The translations under genes and the position numbers were made by a program. This document shows positions 47,736 through 62,300 of a stretch of 64,000 nucleotides of DNA, piece by piece. Numbering within the stretch: position 1 is the first letter of the stretch; every line of letters starts with the position of its first letter. Under the pieces are notes generated by a model that was not told the DNA's origin, made no database searches, and saw only the letters and a program-made list of their open reading frames with translations. The DNA comes from Schistocephalus solidus (Eukaryota > Platyhelminthes > Cestoda > Diphyllobothriidea > Diphyllobothriidae), in the NCBI GenBank assembly GCA_017591395.1, contig WEDG01011981.1, positions 62,001 through 126,000 on the forward strand, given 5' to 3'.

Positions 47736-47793
47736 GCTCAGACGAATAAAGCCATGATTCTGGTAAACGAACAACGTTCTTCTTCTTCACTTA

Positions 47794-50700
47794 TGCTTCC
47801 TACCTCCCGCAACGCGCTGACATTCGTATCTATCAGGCTAGGTAGTAGACGATAAGCACCAACCTTACTAGGAAATAAGAATCCGACTGCAATGAAATCT
47901 CTTAAGTTGGTCTTAATTACAGTCTCCTTCGTCTGGATTTGAGATCCCTTCATTGAAACCTGGTATATAAGAACTTCTTGGGCCAGGTCATTTGTGTCAC
48001 ACGTGACGGTCTGCTTAGTTCTGATGATTACTGCGTTCACGCTAACCCACCTTCGGTATGGCTTTGTCTTGTCAGTGGAATACAATGGACGCGGTAAATT
48101 ATAATGAAGTAGAAGCTGTAAATGTAGGCATCTTCACACACAAATTCACGGCTGTTTCCGCATTTTGCACCAGTAGCCAACCTCATCGATGCAGCGTTCG
48201 TGATATTGGTATGATGTTAGATGTTCACTTTTACTCTTAGCTCGAGCGTAAGATGGGAAGGAACTTCTTGTAGATAGACGAAAAAACACGTCATAATTAA
48301 CAGACAAAATTGTTTAAAATTATTTTCAAGTTAAATCTCATTTTTCTCTTATACGAAATGGAGAGCGCATCTAAGGGCCTCCTTCTCGGTTCTCTCTAAG
48401 TTGTCAAAATCTGGGTGCATTGCCTAAGAAGCCAAGAACGGATTTTCATTCGATGAGCAATAAAAGAGTCCCACTGTCAAAGTTTTGTATGCCAAAAATG
48501 ACAGAAGGAATAAATAATTGCATGTAACACGTAGATAAATGTGAAAGCGTCTCCGTTCATTACGCATGCCATTTTAAAAGGAATACCGCGCTCTGAAGCC
48601 TCATTTTCATCTCCATCTATCACAGATTGCGAAACTACCGTCTTAAGGAATTTATTTGTGCATCTAGTCTGCTGTGAAGTTCAAATCTACTAAATTGCAC
48701 TATAAACGTATTGATTGTGAGGATTCGACGCAACCACATAACGCGTCTAGAATGGGTGGCCGTATCAGTGTCTGTCTAACCTCACCAAATTACCCAGTTA
48801 AAATCGTATAGTCGGAAGATAGGTAAGGTTAATTTATGCAAGAACGCATTTGAGCATGTAACAACGATCTTGAACTTCTTGCTCACAGGCTTTTGGTACG
48901 AATACTAAATAAAAAGTAAGAAGATAAGAATGCAAAGACAATTTCATTATTCTAAATATATATGGAACTTCGGAGCTTACAGATGTAGTGCAGGGTGTAT
49001 TGGTTTAATTGGGTGGGCATAAGGATTTCTATTGGTTTTATATATTATAGTCCAACTGCGTAACTCATCACCTCAATCTACCTCTCTTAGGATGTATGCA
49101 ATCACACTGTTAAGCAGCATATGTTTACTAAAATCTATAACTTGTTTAATGCTTCAATCCAGTCCTAAATCATCCATGCAAAACAGCTAGTATCTTCAGT
49201 AGGGGAATATAGTAAACAATTTAACGCTTCTGCATGTTCAAATGCAGACTTATGAATCTTAAACAAAATTTCAACCCGATACTCTTCGCTAAAATTCGTA
49301 TATGATACGAAAATATGGTTGTTTCATACTAAATAAATATCAAAAATAATCGAAACAAAGTTTTTTCCTCGAACCTTTGCTTTTGATTTGAATTATTATC
49401 AATTTTTCTCAGGATAAATTTGAAACGAGCGTATGCAACAGGTTTAAAAGCAACTGCAAATTTCAAAAGTGCTATGCAATTACCAGCTACAGCATACTGA
49501 CAAAATTAACGTGCAGTATGTTCCCAAAAGTTTGATCCTTTCACGAAAAATAGTAGCACTGAAGGGTCAGATGTCGCAACACAATATAATCTGTGAAGAA
49601 ACCAACTAAAATTGCGCTCCAAAGATGAACGAATAATCGCAACAAACCCGCAAACATTTTGCAAAAAATACATCGAATATATAATTGTGTTCACAAAAAT
49701 AGTCCGTGGGCATCGATAAACACGGTTATCCAAAGGCACTCAATTTACTGCAAATTTTACAATATAAATGCAACGGGACAGTAAAATGTCGTTTATAGAT
49801 GTGCTCTTGCGTACAAAGAAAAAGAAACAAAGTCTGTTGTTGCTTTCCTAGTATGTTTTATAACAGGACCAAAATGCTAACTTCTTGAGATTTTGCGAAG
49901 GAATGCAAATACAATCTTCAGATCAACAATGTTGAGAAATCCGGATTTATTATTTGGGAAATAACTCGGACTAACCGGATCAATTTTATTTGCATGCTGA
50001 CAATTCGGAACACTTGGTCAGCTCACCATGGTCCAAGCTTCAACTTTGGTTAACCCTGGTCTTGTGTTATTTCGCAGATAAAATCCTGTTTGTATCCTTC
50101 AACGAGTAAGAAAATTCTTTCGTTGTTAAACAGTAGGTTTAGAACATCTGGTTTAACATGGTTCAACTGCGTGAAATTAACCTCTACATCAGAAGTGGAT
50201 GAAGCAATCAGTTTCAAAAGCCCTTTGCAGTCTACGCCTATAAAGGGGGAGAGTATTTCTAACTTGATTCAGCGGTGGATATATTATATAATTTAACAGA
50301 CTACAGTTTTTTATCAGTCTCATTTATGAAATTCAAGTTGAAGCATCGGAGGATGGTTTTTTCTACTTTCGAACTGATTAGGAATTTAAAGGTACTTGAG
50401 ACGAACCTATATAAGGCGCAAGCATATGCAATTGACAATCGGGTTATTTCAGAACGTGCCTGGATGGCTTTTTTAAAATCAGAGAGCAAATTCCCTGCTT
50501 TTTTAGTACGCGCCATCATTAAGGCAGTGGGCACTCAACTGAGCTAAGATTATCTTTTCAAGTGCTTGCTCAAGCAGGACCAGCTAGGAAAATGCGCTGT
50601 TTGGACGCATCCTTTATACCGAGATGATGCGTGACTTGCGTTCGTATGCAGATCATGGGCGAAACTGATTTTTCGCTCTTAGTTCCTCCGCTTCCTGTTC

Positions 50701-53700
50701 ATTTATTATATATTTCTTATTTTTTACTTATTTTTTCCATAGTGTTTTGAAGAGGCTTTCATTTATTGAGCTGTCGTGAACCACGACTTTGTAAATTTCA
50801 CCGCTTTTCCAAAGGTCCACAAGGCGGTATGTGTTCATTTCTCGAGACTTATGTTGTTACACGAAGAAAAACCATTTTCAAATTGAACAAAGTCAACAAT
50901 TCCACTGTATGCATTTGTTTTACTTAATACAAAGATGTAAACTTAACTGAACCCATGAATGAAAAACGGCATGCGCAGTCAAGTGCACGCAAACCTATGT
51001 GCTTTTAGATTAAAAACGTCGCATTCACTTCTGATGGTCGTTAAAACATTCAAAAACGAAAATTTTAATCGTTGGAAAACAATCAAAGCGAAAAGATCAT
51101 CAGTGTTTTCTATGGTGAACATGCTCTATAATAAAAATGCAAAACAAAACTTTTATATGAATTCTATTGTAGAAAAATACAATTACCTTCCAAATCGTTC
51201 AAAACTGCATTAAATTTAGAGACAGTCACATCCTTTTATAGAGCTTCAACCTACCATGAATCTTTAAACAGCATTCCACTTTGGTATGCATAAATTAAAT
51301 TATAGAGCTGAAAAATATTCCAAAAGTATTTACCATTATGAAAAACATGAATATATTCCAACGGATAAAAATATTTAAGAAAATGTAACATGATACCATT
51401 ATCATTGGGACGAATACATTATGTTAAATAATTTTGACTATTTATTTAATCGATGTTTAATTTGCTACAAAGGCAGAATATGCGTCGAAAAATAAACGAA
51501 ATTCGCTTTTATTGACAGTAACGATTATAAATGTCCTGAAGTGTCTAAATTTCTTGTTGACCACAGCATAATAAAATATTAATAAGGCTGCTAGTCTGCT
51601 TATATGCACTGATAGTATGTTCAATCTTAAAGGTTTTCACATAAAGTGATTCCTAATCAAGAACTTGGGTGAAAACTGAATATGTGTTAAGAACGTGGTT
51701 AACTATAAAATAATAAATTTGTTGAAATTTATCGATATTTCAGACTAGCTTCCCAAACGTAATTAAAGGAATCGAGCTTAAAAAATGGCCAGCACTCCAA
51801 ATACAGTCCCATTTCGAATGGGCCAATGCGACTGCAAAAAAACCTCAGGATCATTTTAATGGAATCGTTCTCGAGCAGGATATCTCATTTGAGATAATAT
51901 GCTTATTTCAATAACCATATTAAATTATTTGAAAAGATTGAGATTACATGTTTCAAAAGCTTAACGGAAAACTTTCAAAAGTTCCCTTCCGAACGTATGC
52001 CAAGTGAGTATTCCCGTTTGTTAAGTTGTTTATTTACCCTAATAGAAGACGTAATGCATGTTACTCTAGGCAAATTGACTTTAATTAGAACAAAAGGAGG
52101 AAAAATGTTTTTTCAGTGCTTAACATTAAAAAAATGCCAAAGAGTTTATTATGTTTAAGCTAATTCTGCAAAACATATATCTTTCCAAGACACGAGTTAT
52201 CGTTTAATTTTAAAACACACTGTAACACCTTGGTGGCCTACCGGTCATACGGGCTGAAAGCGCCGTGAGAGAGCTCATTTGAACCACTTGCTTTCGTTCC
52301 ACTGGCCCAATGTATTGTGTTCATTCTATCTTAAACATTTCAGTGCTGGAAAAATCCAAGGATGCTCTGGTTTTTCGACGTTGGCTGATTCGTTTGTTAA
52401 AATCCACTTATTTTGTTTGCATTGCACAGCGTTTCAATGATTTGGCAGGTTCGTTCTGATTCCTTAAGGATAAAGTCGCACGTCGTTTTACAAATACGCA
52501 AGGAATAAATCTGTAATTTTCACGTTATTAAACGAGGAATGTTAAAGCCAAGCAAATGCACTCCTTTCGATGGCGTCACAATAACTCTGCCATTTGTCTC
52601 AGCATTAAATAAGTGATCCGAGTGCTGGTTGAATCAGGTAAGGCGCAAACTAAAGATAGCTTCTGATTGGTTGCCACATTGGGGCTGCATGATTTGTTCC
52701 ATACTTTTTCGTATTTAATGCTGGATTAAGAAAACATTTTACAAATTTTGCGGTTTTAAAATGGTTTGGGACCGTATGCTGCCATTTTGTCGAAAAAAAA
52801 TAATCGAGAGAACACTTTCTACAGGAAATTGCATAGAACATTAATGTTAATCCCTTTTCGCTAATGTCTAATTGAATTCCGCTTTTTTCAGGTGCAAATT
52901 TAACCAGATAGATAAAGCAGTAAAATATTTATTAAGAACATGAAGAAATGTATTCATGTACTTTGCATTGGCCCGAAAAAGAAAGAGCGTCAAAGTCTAC
53001 AAATTTATTAAACATTCTTTTTAGAAAACTTGTCTTAAACCATTTTGCATATGTTAGTTTGGTGACAGCCACAATTGCCACCGGGAAGTTTTAACAACAA
53101 TTGAGACGTATTAAATATAGGGTAAAAACTGGTTGTATGCAATATCGAATGTGAGTTTTTCTGTTCCTGTTTTGAAACGCAATCTTATAAATATTCCATA
53201 AAGCTTAGATGTGCATTAAAGTAGAGTGAATTTAAATTGGAACTAAAAGCAGATTTCGAGAAAGTGACAAGTTAAAAAATGAGACCGAAACACTGACGAG
53301 CCCCAGGAATGTGAAAAAGTATACAATGGGAGGTGAGTTTACTAATAAAAAAGCAAACAACCAGATAATTTTACAGAAACATATCAGAAAAATTATATTC
53401 TCTCAGTTTTTTTCGAACCCCTATTTAAGTATTCCACTCATGCATACTTTTCTTCGTACAGGTGGTTTGAGTCATGCTATATGTCCGCATCCTGGATAGA
53501 TCGCTGTAAATACGTTTCAAATGAACGTTGTCTTTCTATCAAGTATTTTAAAAATGATCATTTTGCATGGAGTGAAACTGGATAACCGTTGGGTTAAAGC
53601 AAGTGACGTCTAAAACAGAAAAGTTGCTCATGTGGAAATTAAATGAAGCATACGTTTTGTAAAACGTTAGAAGACATTTTCACTTTGCGTATATTTCTTT

Positions 53701-54954
53701 GCTACAAATCACGTTACCATTTGAAAAATGATTACTCTAATTTAAATGAAAGTTGCCAAGCCATTCTCTAAATGAATTAAAATTTGATGAGAAATTTTCA
53801 ATTTATACTGAAACCATACGCAGGGATCAATGCAGGAAGAATCTGCAGGACATGCGAGTTAGTCACTGTATCGTGCGGCAGTCATTAGACTTGTGGTTGT
53901 TGTCTGGTCTATGTTATAAATACTGCACACATTCTGTCCTTTCAACTCCCGCAGTTTCTCTTCCCGAAGAGGGGTCATTTTAAACAACCGGAACCTTCAA
54001 CTTTGCCAAATTAATCACCACCTGAATTGCTCATAGTGAGAGATTTTATACTATGCGCAAATATGCAACAATGACTCGATTAAAAAACATATACAGAAAA
54101 AGAAATCAACACGTTACTTTGTGTGCAGGAATAAATTTCAGGATCAATCTCATGAAATGTAAAGTGAAATTTGAAACGCATTTTCTATTATGAATTATCA
54201 TCAAAATTGGGTTGTTCTGCTATCAGTACCTTCAATAATGTTACATTGAAAAAGGCGCTGTCTGGTACTCGATAAGCAGGTCAAACTTACTTATTAATTA
54301 CGCGATAACTACTTACTACAAATATTCTCAAAAAGCTAAAGCACTAATGAACTAGATATCTAAATCTGAATTTCTGTAAAAAAATGTGCGAATGGTCATT
54401 TTATTTCCCATCGTTTGGCAGCCTAGAGTCATAGCTTAGGCATAAGTAGAAAGACTTCGGGTAGCTATTCTTAAAAAATGTTTTGAATTTAAAATATTTA
54501 TGTTCTTTTTATAAGCTCTATTTCTATCTCCTAGGTTGGATCGTGTTTAAATAGACCTGTAATTTGTGCTCCTTTATCTGCTTGCCTTCTCAGTTTCAGT
54601 TTAACGCTTGAATGATGTACTGTTTATCTTATTGTGACGACGCCTTCACCTGAGACATTTAATTATAACATGGAATATACAAATTTACAGAGCTAATTCT
54701 GGCTCAGCATACTGGCCATGCAAATGCTGTAGATTAAACATCTTTTAGTTGCCTTAATGCAAACAGTAAGGGTCAGTTGCACGAAAAGGGAGAACCAACG
54801 TCCATCAATATTGATTGCTGTTTCAATTAACATTGACACTGGGCTTCGGGATTCTATCGAATACCATAATTTTAAAGAGATTTTTCAGACAGCGTTTTCC
54901 GATCGGACAGAGGGGTTTAAAGCCTTAACTATCTACAAATTATCTAGTCGCTGA
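47794..54954. other. Long non-coding stretch, one possible SINE relic
   Basis: No gene recognised. A minus-strand frame next to the palindrome (about 47800-48085) looks somewhat coding-like but lacks good splice sites. A decayed tRNA-like sequence may lie at 52225-52285. Confidence 0.4.
52225..52285 (+). repeat. Possible tRNA-derived SINE relic
   Basis: An A-box-like TGGCCTACCGGTCA is followed at about the right distance by a degenerate B-box-like 'catttgaacca', with 'aaagcgccgtgag' between. No folded cloverleaf survives. Confidence 0.22.
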
Positions 54955-56300
54955 TGGACCAACACAACTTCTGAAATCATTTTCTCTTCTAGCTGACTGG
55001 TGACATCCCCAGTCCTCAGTAGTTCAACGCATTCTAGTTAAGGCTTCCAGCAAATACTGAAGTTATTTGTACACCTTAGAACTCTTCAATAATTTACACA
55101 TGCAGTAGTGGAACCCGCTATCAGACCAGTGCTCACTGGCAGAACCATGTTTGCTACAATCGAAACGTCTTATTTTGCACTGAATGCTTTCTCAATGTGG
55201 CTGATCACCCTGCAGAAGTTGCCTTGATGCCTTAATACACTATGTTCATCCTGCTTCAACTCTTGTCTCTTGAACTGCCTTTCGAGCTCTGTCTATCCCT
55301 AGCATTTGAAAGAGTACTATTCTTGCCCATGAACATGCACACGTTCAGCTTACCGCAGCGACAGCTCGGTTGGTTACGCTGCTTCTGACTATCTCCTTTT
55401 TACTGGTAAGGGCACAGCAGGTTTTCGCTTACGTTTCTTACTGCAGGTGATAATCCTACACAAACCTGTGACCAATGATTGATCACTGAGCCATGAGGTT
55501 CATCTGAAATGTCCTTCTTGGCACGTATGCATCGAAAATAATTTCTTCCTACGCCTTTTGTTCCAACAAATTTAGTCATATTTTTTGAACTAGCAAGTTT
55601 TCAAACAGAATAACGGTGACGGCTTTGTCCTTGTCTCGTCAACTATCTCTGACATTTATTGACCCAGTCGGACGTTGACTGACAATTAGTGTGCAAAGAC
55701 TCTACTTAATAGTGTTCACATCCGTTACTTGTCATATTTAGGATGGGCGAAGCAGTTAAGTCGGCACTAAAGCCTGCCGGCTTGACGTTGACTACTAAAC
55801 TGTCTCACGCATGCCTGGGAAATGTGTAGTCTCTTTTAAATACTGCAACTTCGGGCCTTACCATCCGCGTGAAGCGTCTGCTACGCACAGTGCCCCCCCC
55901 CCCCCTACACACAGACGCTTTGCGAGTCTGGACCCTTGAGGGTGCACACTGACAGGAAGTTGTGGACATACTATTTTATTCTTGCCTACGTAGACCATGC
56001 GGAGTGGTCGAAGTTCACCCAAGGGGATGTTTCTGCCTCAAAATTAATACAAATGGCTACTTCGTAAGTTACCGTCTCAATCAAGTAAACTAGTCTCCAT
56101 AGGCAGCTCTACGATAAACTAGGGTAACTCTGCGACGCTACCAACGGTGTAGGTGCCTATAAAATCTGCCCTTATCACCATGTCCCGACTGGCATTTAGT
56201 AAAAATTCAGGAAAAGTAATTATCGCCTCTGTTCTTCTAGCTGGCGTCATAATGTCTTCTAGGGTACACAATTAACAGTATCTGTGTTCTCAAGAAATCA
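54955..56300. other. Composition-shifted block with a poly-C hairpin
   Basis: Less AT-rich and more pyrimidine-rich than its flanks, with no long frame. Contains the hairpin at 55872-55920. No repeat family recognised. Confidence 0.35.
55872..55920. repeat. Inverted repeat with a C13 tract in the loop
   Basis: AAGCGTCTG (55872-55880) and CAGACGCTT (55912-55920) pair perfectly over nine bases. The loop contains thirteen consecutive C (55893-55905). Confidence 0.75.
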
Positions 56301-59300
56301 GTTCCACGAAATGATGGAGCACTGTGCTTCTGGTGTTTTTTGTGTCATGATGCTTATTAATTTCAGTATAAATTGTGGAATAACCATGACTGCTAGTAAA
56401 TCCTCTGAAGCTTGTAAATATCAACTGTCAAGAGCACTGTGTTCTTCAGAGGAAGAAATACGTTGAAAGAAAACGCTTTGGTCCAAAAGAATTTAATATA
56501 ACCTAAGGGTACAATAAAATCTGTGATAAGAACCCAGTGTTTGCTGCAATTAATTCCAAAAGTTTCAGATTTACTTTTTATATTTTTCAGTTTTCTTGGG
56601 CTTAGCAAAAGTGAAGTAAACGCTATCATTTGCAGGCCCTAACGGTTTGGATGAAACATTAAGAGTAATTTTTTACTACATTAAAAAACACCTGTGGTGC
56701 AGTTTCAGCCAAGATCTTACTAAGATAATCTAAGGTTTGAGAAAGTCAAAGTAGGCAATCCTTTTCCACCGTCATGTCAGAGTTGATAAAAAATCCGTAC
56801 TATTTTCTTAAAATAGGATCTTATTTAACGATAAGTCAGCATAACTACAGATGCTTTTCAAGGCTTTATAGATACGCAGCTGCTGTTCTACCAGAATAGT
56901 AAAACCAAATATGCAAGTAAATTCTCCTAAGGCTATCTTTATTGGATCAATCGGCATAAAATATATCCAATCGGCTCGTTACATGTTTTGTATAACACGA
57001 AAGTTATTAGTAGGCATGCTTTAAGTCTCGCCTGTATCACAAACTGTTGTGTCAGTTAGTGAATAACTTCATTTGACTGTGCTTTGACACTCGCTCTACG
57101 AAAAGTATCAAAATCTAACGCACTTTTATTCTAGCAAGTGAATGAGCACAACAAACGAATCGGTCGTTTTCCTCTTTGGAATTATAAACTGCCTTCTTAG
57201 CCTATGGAGCCAAAGCCTGCAATTTACACAAATGACTAAAAACGCAACACTATGGGGTGCTTAATTCTGTTCAGTCTATATAATCCTCCTCGGTAGAAGA
57301 CACAGCGTCCGGTCTTGTACTGAAGCTTGCAGAGGCAGACGATTAAGCATGCATTCGTGGCTTGTTTTTGGATGTCCCTCAAGCGTGTGTACTGCTGTCG
57401 AGTCTCGCGCAAACTTCTAATCACAGCTTCCCATGGAGAGAAGCATTGATTTACATTTTTCCAGGGAATTACTACTACTTCTGCCGTCTAGAGTTTAGAG
57501 CGCGCATGCCCATCTGCTGGAACTCGCATTTGCTGAGGCATACAATTGCAGTTGACTAAGCCGTATAAATAGGTATATGTAAACTCTAACACTGAAACAG
57601 CGCATTTTTGATCTGCAGACAAAGCCCGAGAAAGGAGTTCGTTGATGCATCTTATAAATGTCTGCTTCTCAGCCCAGTGACCCATGATGGAATACCATTA
57701 GAGAGCGAGAGAAAAGTGAATAAAATGAACTTGGATAAACCGTAATTCATTGATTACTTGTATAATCCTGTATGTTAGCGTTGCTGTAAGCCTGTAAACA
57801 ATGTAAAATTATTTTCAATTAATGCAGTAAAAATATCGCTAATTCCACGCGTAACGGGTACCTGCAAAGAACATTCAAAATAGCTCATTAAAATAGTACA
57901 AGTGCGAATATTTCCCCTACTTAGGTATTATCTTACAAAATATGCAACCTCCCACACGTAACTAAGTATAAGTTATTGCCAATTTTCTTATATCTCTTGG
58001 CATTTAGCGAAATTTCCTACAACTTTTACTACAAAACGTATAGTTTTACATTATTGCATTTATTGCGTCTCTTTTGACCACTTTTGCGATAACATTTGGC
58101 CAGTTTTCTTCATGTATTATCCAGTTTTGTCAAGAAGTACCCGTTATCAAAAGAAGCGTTAACGATGCAGACGCCTTGTATAGAACCATTAACTCAATGC
58201 AAGAATTTTAAAGGTAGATATTTAGTGAGGATTTAAATCTACTTACATTAATTAACTTAAAGGAATAAAATTATGATAGTTCATCCATACTGGTTTCCGC
58301 ATACGCAGACACATTTTCTAGCTATACAACGGGATGAGCATGTCCGTTATCTGCTTGTTGAGATTTTCTTCATCACTTCTTTTATCTGCTCGTGTGGTGC
58401 CTTTTGCCTAGAAACAACTGATATGCTTGGTGAAAAATTTAAATAAATTACTTTGAAAAAGGCAACATGCCTAAAATTGTAAATCGCCATCTAGAACAGA
58501 ATAAGCGTCACAACTCACGAAAAATCGGTTCTTTTCCGGAATTCGAACGGTGAAAAATTACGTACTTGAACAGCCAAACTTAACTGATGATGAATTGAAA
58601 ATTCCTCTAAATAAAAAATCATTTTATGTGAGAGGTACTCGCGAAAAATGAATATTTTGATTTATAAACGAAAATCTTAAAACTAACCTGCAATGGTTTA
58701 ACTTAGTTGTGGTTACAAAGGACTATCTCGATTGAAGTGTTGAGCTCAGAAAACGAAATAGTGGATTCCGAAGTCACATATTGTTGGAGAGGAATATTAA
58801 TTGACATTTCACACCATTTCCTTTATGGGGTATGCTGTCTTCTACTTCCCTCAGAAATTAATTGCTGACTTGGAGTAACTCAGTCTATTTGAAGGTTAAT
58901 ACGCGTGGAATGAAATTTATATGAATATTAGGCTACCTTTTATCACCCGCAGCGAAATTACCGTTTAAGTTTCATTTGGCTGCCAACAGGTAGCCGGTAA
59001 TATATTTCAGCATTAAAAGAGGAACAGTATTCGCAGAACAGGTCATTTTGGGTGAATAAAAAAATTAGCATCACAAACTAACAACTGAGATAGTAAGAAG
59101 ATTAAAATGGATTTTTAGCTTATGCAAATACTGGCATTTCAAATTCTTTTTGACATATTACGTTTTCTTCATATTTTGCCGAAAGATGGCGTAGTTCATT
59201 TATCAAAAGTCTTTGATTGTGATTTTTTGAAAATGTGAAATCGTTTTTAGGCATCACGTTAGCCGCACGCTCATTAGTGTAGCTCTTCAGTACGCAATAG

Positions 59301-62300
59301 GGTTTATATCTATTGCAACGTTCTCTAGGTGTTCGATGACATCATGATAGCATAGAATAATGTATGATTTTATTGCGATGGAAATCATACCACGTACAAC
59401 GCGACATTGCTAATCTCGGTTGCAGCAGCACATAGTGGTTGACACCATTTTAAATATAAAGAATTGTTATACGAAGGGATATTTATATGCATATTTTCTG
59501 CAAAATATGCTTAGATATATAAAGGCACAGACAGTCAATGGACAGTATCACATAGCATTAGTACTCATTTAAAGCAACAACGAGTTCAAAAGTAGCTGCA
59601 ACCTATGTAATCCACCAATTCTGATAGTAAGTTGAATGCCAAAGCTGGATTTTCTAAGCAATCAATCTGGAATCCACCAGATGACCACCAGACACAATTA
59701 ATTAGTAGAGTATTTTGGCTGATTTGAATAATTCGATTGACCCATTTGTGAAAATTAAATTGAATTTGTGTAAAACGATAGATCTAACCCACAATATTCT
59801 GTTAGTCTCATAATGCTTCATCATAGAATTACTTGCGTAGGGTTGCGATAACAAGATGCAGAAAGACAACCAACATGTCATATAAACATTTTGAAAGAGG
59901 TGAGAATGAATATTGTTGTTCAAAAACAAGCATTGCTATACCCTTTTGAAAAAAAAACTTACTGTGTCCGCAAATATTTCTATTTAAAGAAGACATTATC
60001 TTCCTCAAATATGATCACATGAACTAGAATAACATAGTTTATTTTCATAATTTGGAACAAACTTCACAAAAGCAATGACGCCTACTAAATATTCACGCAT
60101 TAGTCAAATAGAGATTCATTTCAAGCCGTAAATAACAAAGCGAACTAGAAACTGTGCAAAAACAATGCTTGCTATCCTGTCGTTAACGCTTTTAATAAGT
60201 TCCATGAAAACGTTCTTGCAAATGTAAGTTAATTAACATGGTTTATATGAATTTGTTTTAAGAATACGTTGATTGGTATTTCAAGTTGTTCAATGCATGC
60301 TATATTTTATAATTGTTATGCCTTTCTAATAGCAATCAAAGGAGGCCTTTTATATGGTAAAACTAAACTCAGTTGTTAGGTTAAGTCAAGCTTCTGGCTT
60401 TTTCTTTTCCATAATTAAGTAGATTTATTTGGTGAAATTCTCAATCATGGCCTTATTTTTTAACTCATCAACATAAATAGTTTATGCTGAAGTCGAATAT
60501 TGTTTTCTATATGTCAGTTATGAGCAATGTTTTACAAGATCCTTGCAGTTCAGCATTTTGGTCCATTTACGTCCATTAAACTTTTCCAAACTCTTAAATT
60601 TTAAAAGCTGACATACTGACGTCTAAAAGGTTCAGAAAGTATTAGTATATTTTATAATCAGACTCAGAACTCAGAACTGTAAATGCAACTAAAATGGGTA
60701 AATGCCCATTAGCTAGTAAAATCTATAAAGTTTCTGTATCAGTATTTAATGTAAACTTTTTTATTTTTGCGCATTTTGATTGCAATTGAATAATATACTT
60801 TAAATTACATCATTTATTGACGGCGTAGATATTAAATTTGTGCCGTTTATTAAACGTGTTTTAACAGGTACCGCTTTTGGGTAATCAAAGACGATTCTGA
60901 GTTAAATCGTTAGGATGGACGTTTTTTCTTGAAGGGATCATTGCAACTTTGCGCCAAAAAGAAAAAAAATCAGTGGAAATGATTGATTTTCTGTCCTGAT
61001 TTTTAAAATTTGCTGTTGAAAGTTCTTTTTTTTACTTGAAACTGCTCGAGATGAGTAATTTTGTTCTGAGAGACCATGCAAGATATGGTTTGAGAGCTTT
61101 AAAGGACACTATGACACAGAAGACAAAACGGTCAAAAATAATTTTGAAAATTTGAAGGTGAAGTAACGGAAACGTTAGTCGGTCTTAATCCATGTCAAAT
61201 GCTTAGGAAATGTCAGAGGCATTCAGCGTTTATAGATTCAATTTGAAAAAGGTTCACATGAAATGGGAAAGGTAAACAAAACTAGGAATATGTGTGCCCA
61301 ATGAAGTAGTTGGAAGGCAACAGGAAAAGCCTAAACCCCATGTGACATCCAGCTTTCAAGACTCATTTTCGGGGATTGAACATACTGACAGCGTATCATG
61401 CTAAAGCTTGGACACGTGTCGGCTATATTGAACTACTGCATGACAGAGCTACGTGCGTTTGGATATATCAATGGGGCCCTTAGCGTTTCCTGTATGCTTT
61501 TGGGTAGACACTCTAGTTTCGAATTGCCAAATGCCTCATATCCCCAGATAATACTCGCAAAATTGGAGCAAAGCAAAGGAAAGAACGATTTAATACGCTC
61601 CTTCAGAAAGCTGACATGACTATTTGAGCTCAATTCTACTACCTACAGTGGAATAACCCTGATATATTCATCAACTGCCAACAGTCAACCAGAAGGGTTC
61701 AAGTTTTGTATGATACCGCACTAGCAGCACAGGCACCAGTTACTTGTTAACCCCATGCAACTTAGTTATTTAGCGGCAGGATATCGGCAAACCACGGGTC
61801 TGGGCTTTTCAGTGGCACCTGCGATGTCAATATAGTAAATAATGTAACAAATTCCCATCAGTGTAAACTATTTACTGGTAGACACATAGAGTTAGATCGA
61901 AGCACGTGTCTGGTGCTTCAATTCAAATTGAAGCATCCTCGAGGAAAGGCCCGGCAATAACTGACACTGGTTTAAAGCCTGAAAATGACTCGTATTCGTG
62001 ATTTAGAAGAGAAATATTCTAGAAAGAATGAAATGCATCAACTTTCCGTGCAAAGACACTTGTAAATTATTTTCTAAACAAGTAATGGGCATTAACAATT
62101 AAGTGTACGTCAGAAAGTTTAAACTAAATAGTGTATAAAACGGAAAGACATTAAGTCGTATTAAATTATCCGTTAACGATATTATTGTACAAAATATCTT
62201 CTATATATTGACCATTTACGTCATGCTAATAAAAAAAACTGAGGAGCAAAGGTCATAACTAATAAACAATATGAAAATATTACTCAAGATTTCATTTTAA

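Larger units (their letters stand above)
47233..47793. mobile_element. Near-perfect 560-bp palindrome of two retroelement terminal repeats
   Basis: Left arm 47233-47503 and right arm 47520-47793 are inverted copies, by eye above 90% identical, around a 16-bp centre. Each arm, read outward from the centre, has a CCAAT-type box, a TATAAA (47671-47676 on the right; reverse complement at 47347-47352 on the left), then about 35 nt further a hammerhead-like core, then 'gaataaagccatgatt'. Such a promoter followed at the transcript start by a hammerhead is the layout known for Penelope-like terminal repeats and retrozymes. Inverted junctions of such repeats are a known product of Penelope insertion. 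No coding sequence lies inside. Confidence 0.75.

Noticed and set aside
47800..48085. Minus-strand frame beside the palindrome as an exon (reads like CDTNDLAQEVLIYQVS)
   Set aside because: A donor-like GAG|GTAGGA exists, but acceptor candidates have poor pyrimidine tracts and the frame runs on into the repeat. No domain recognised.
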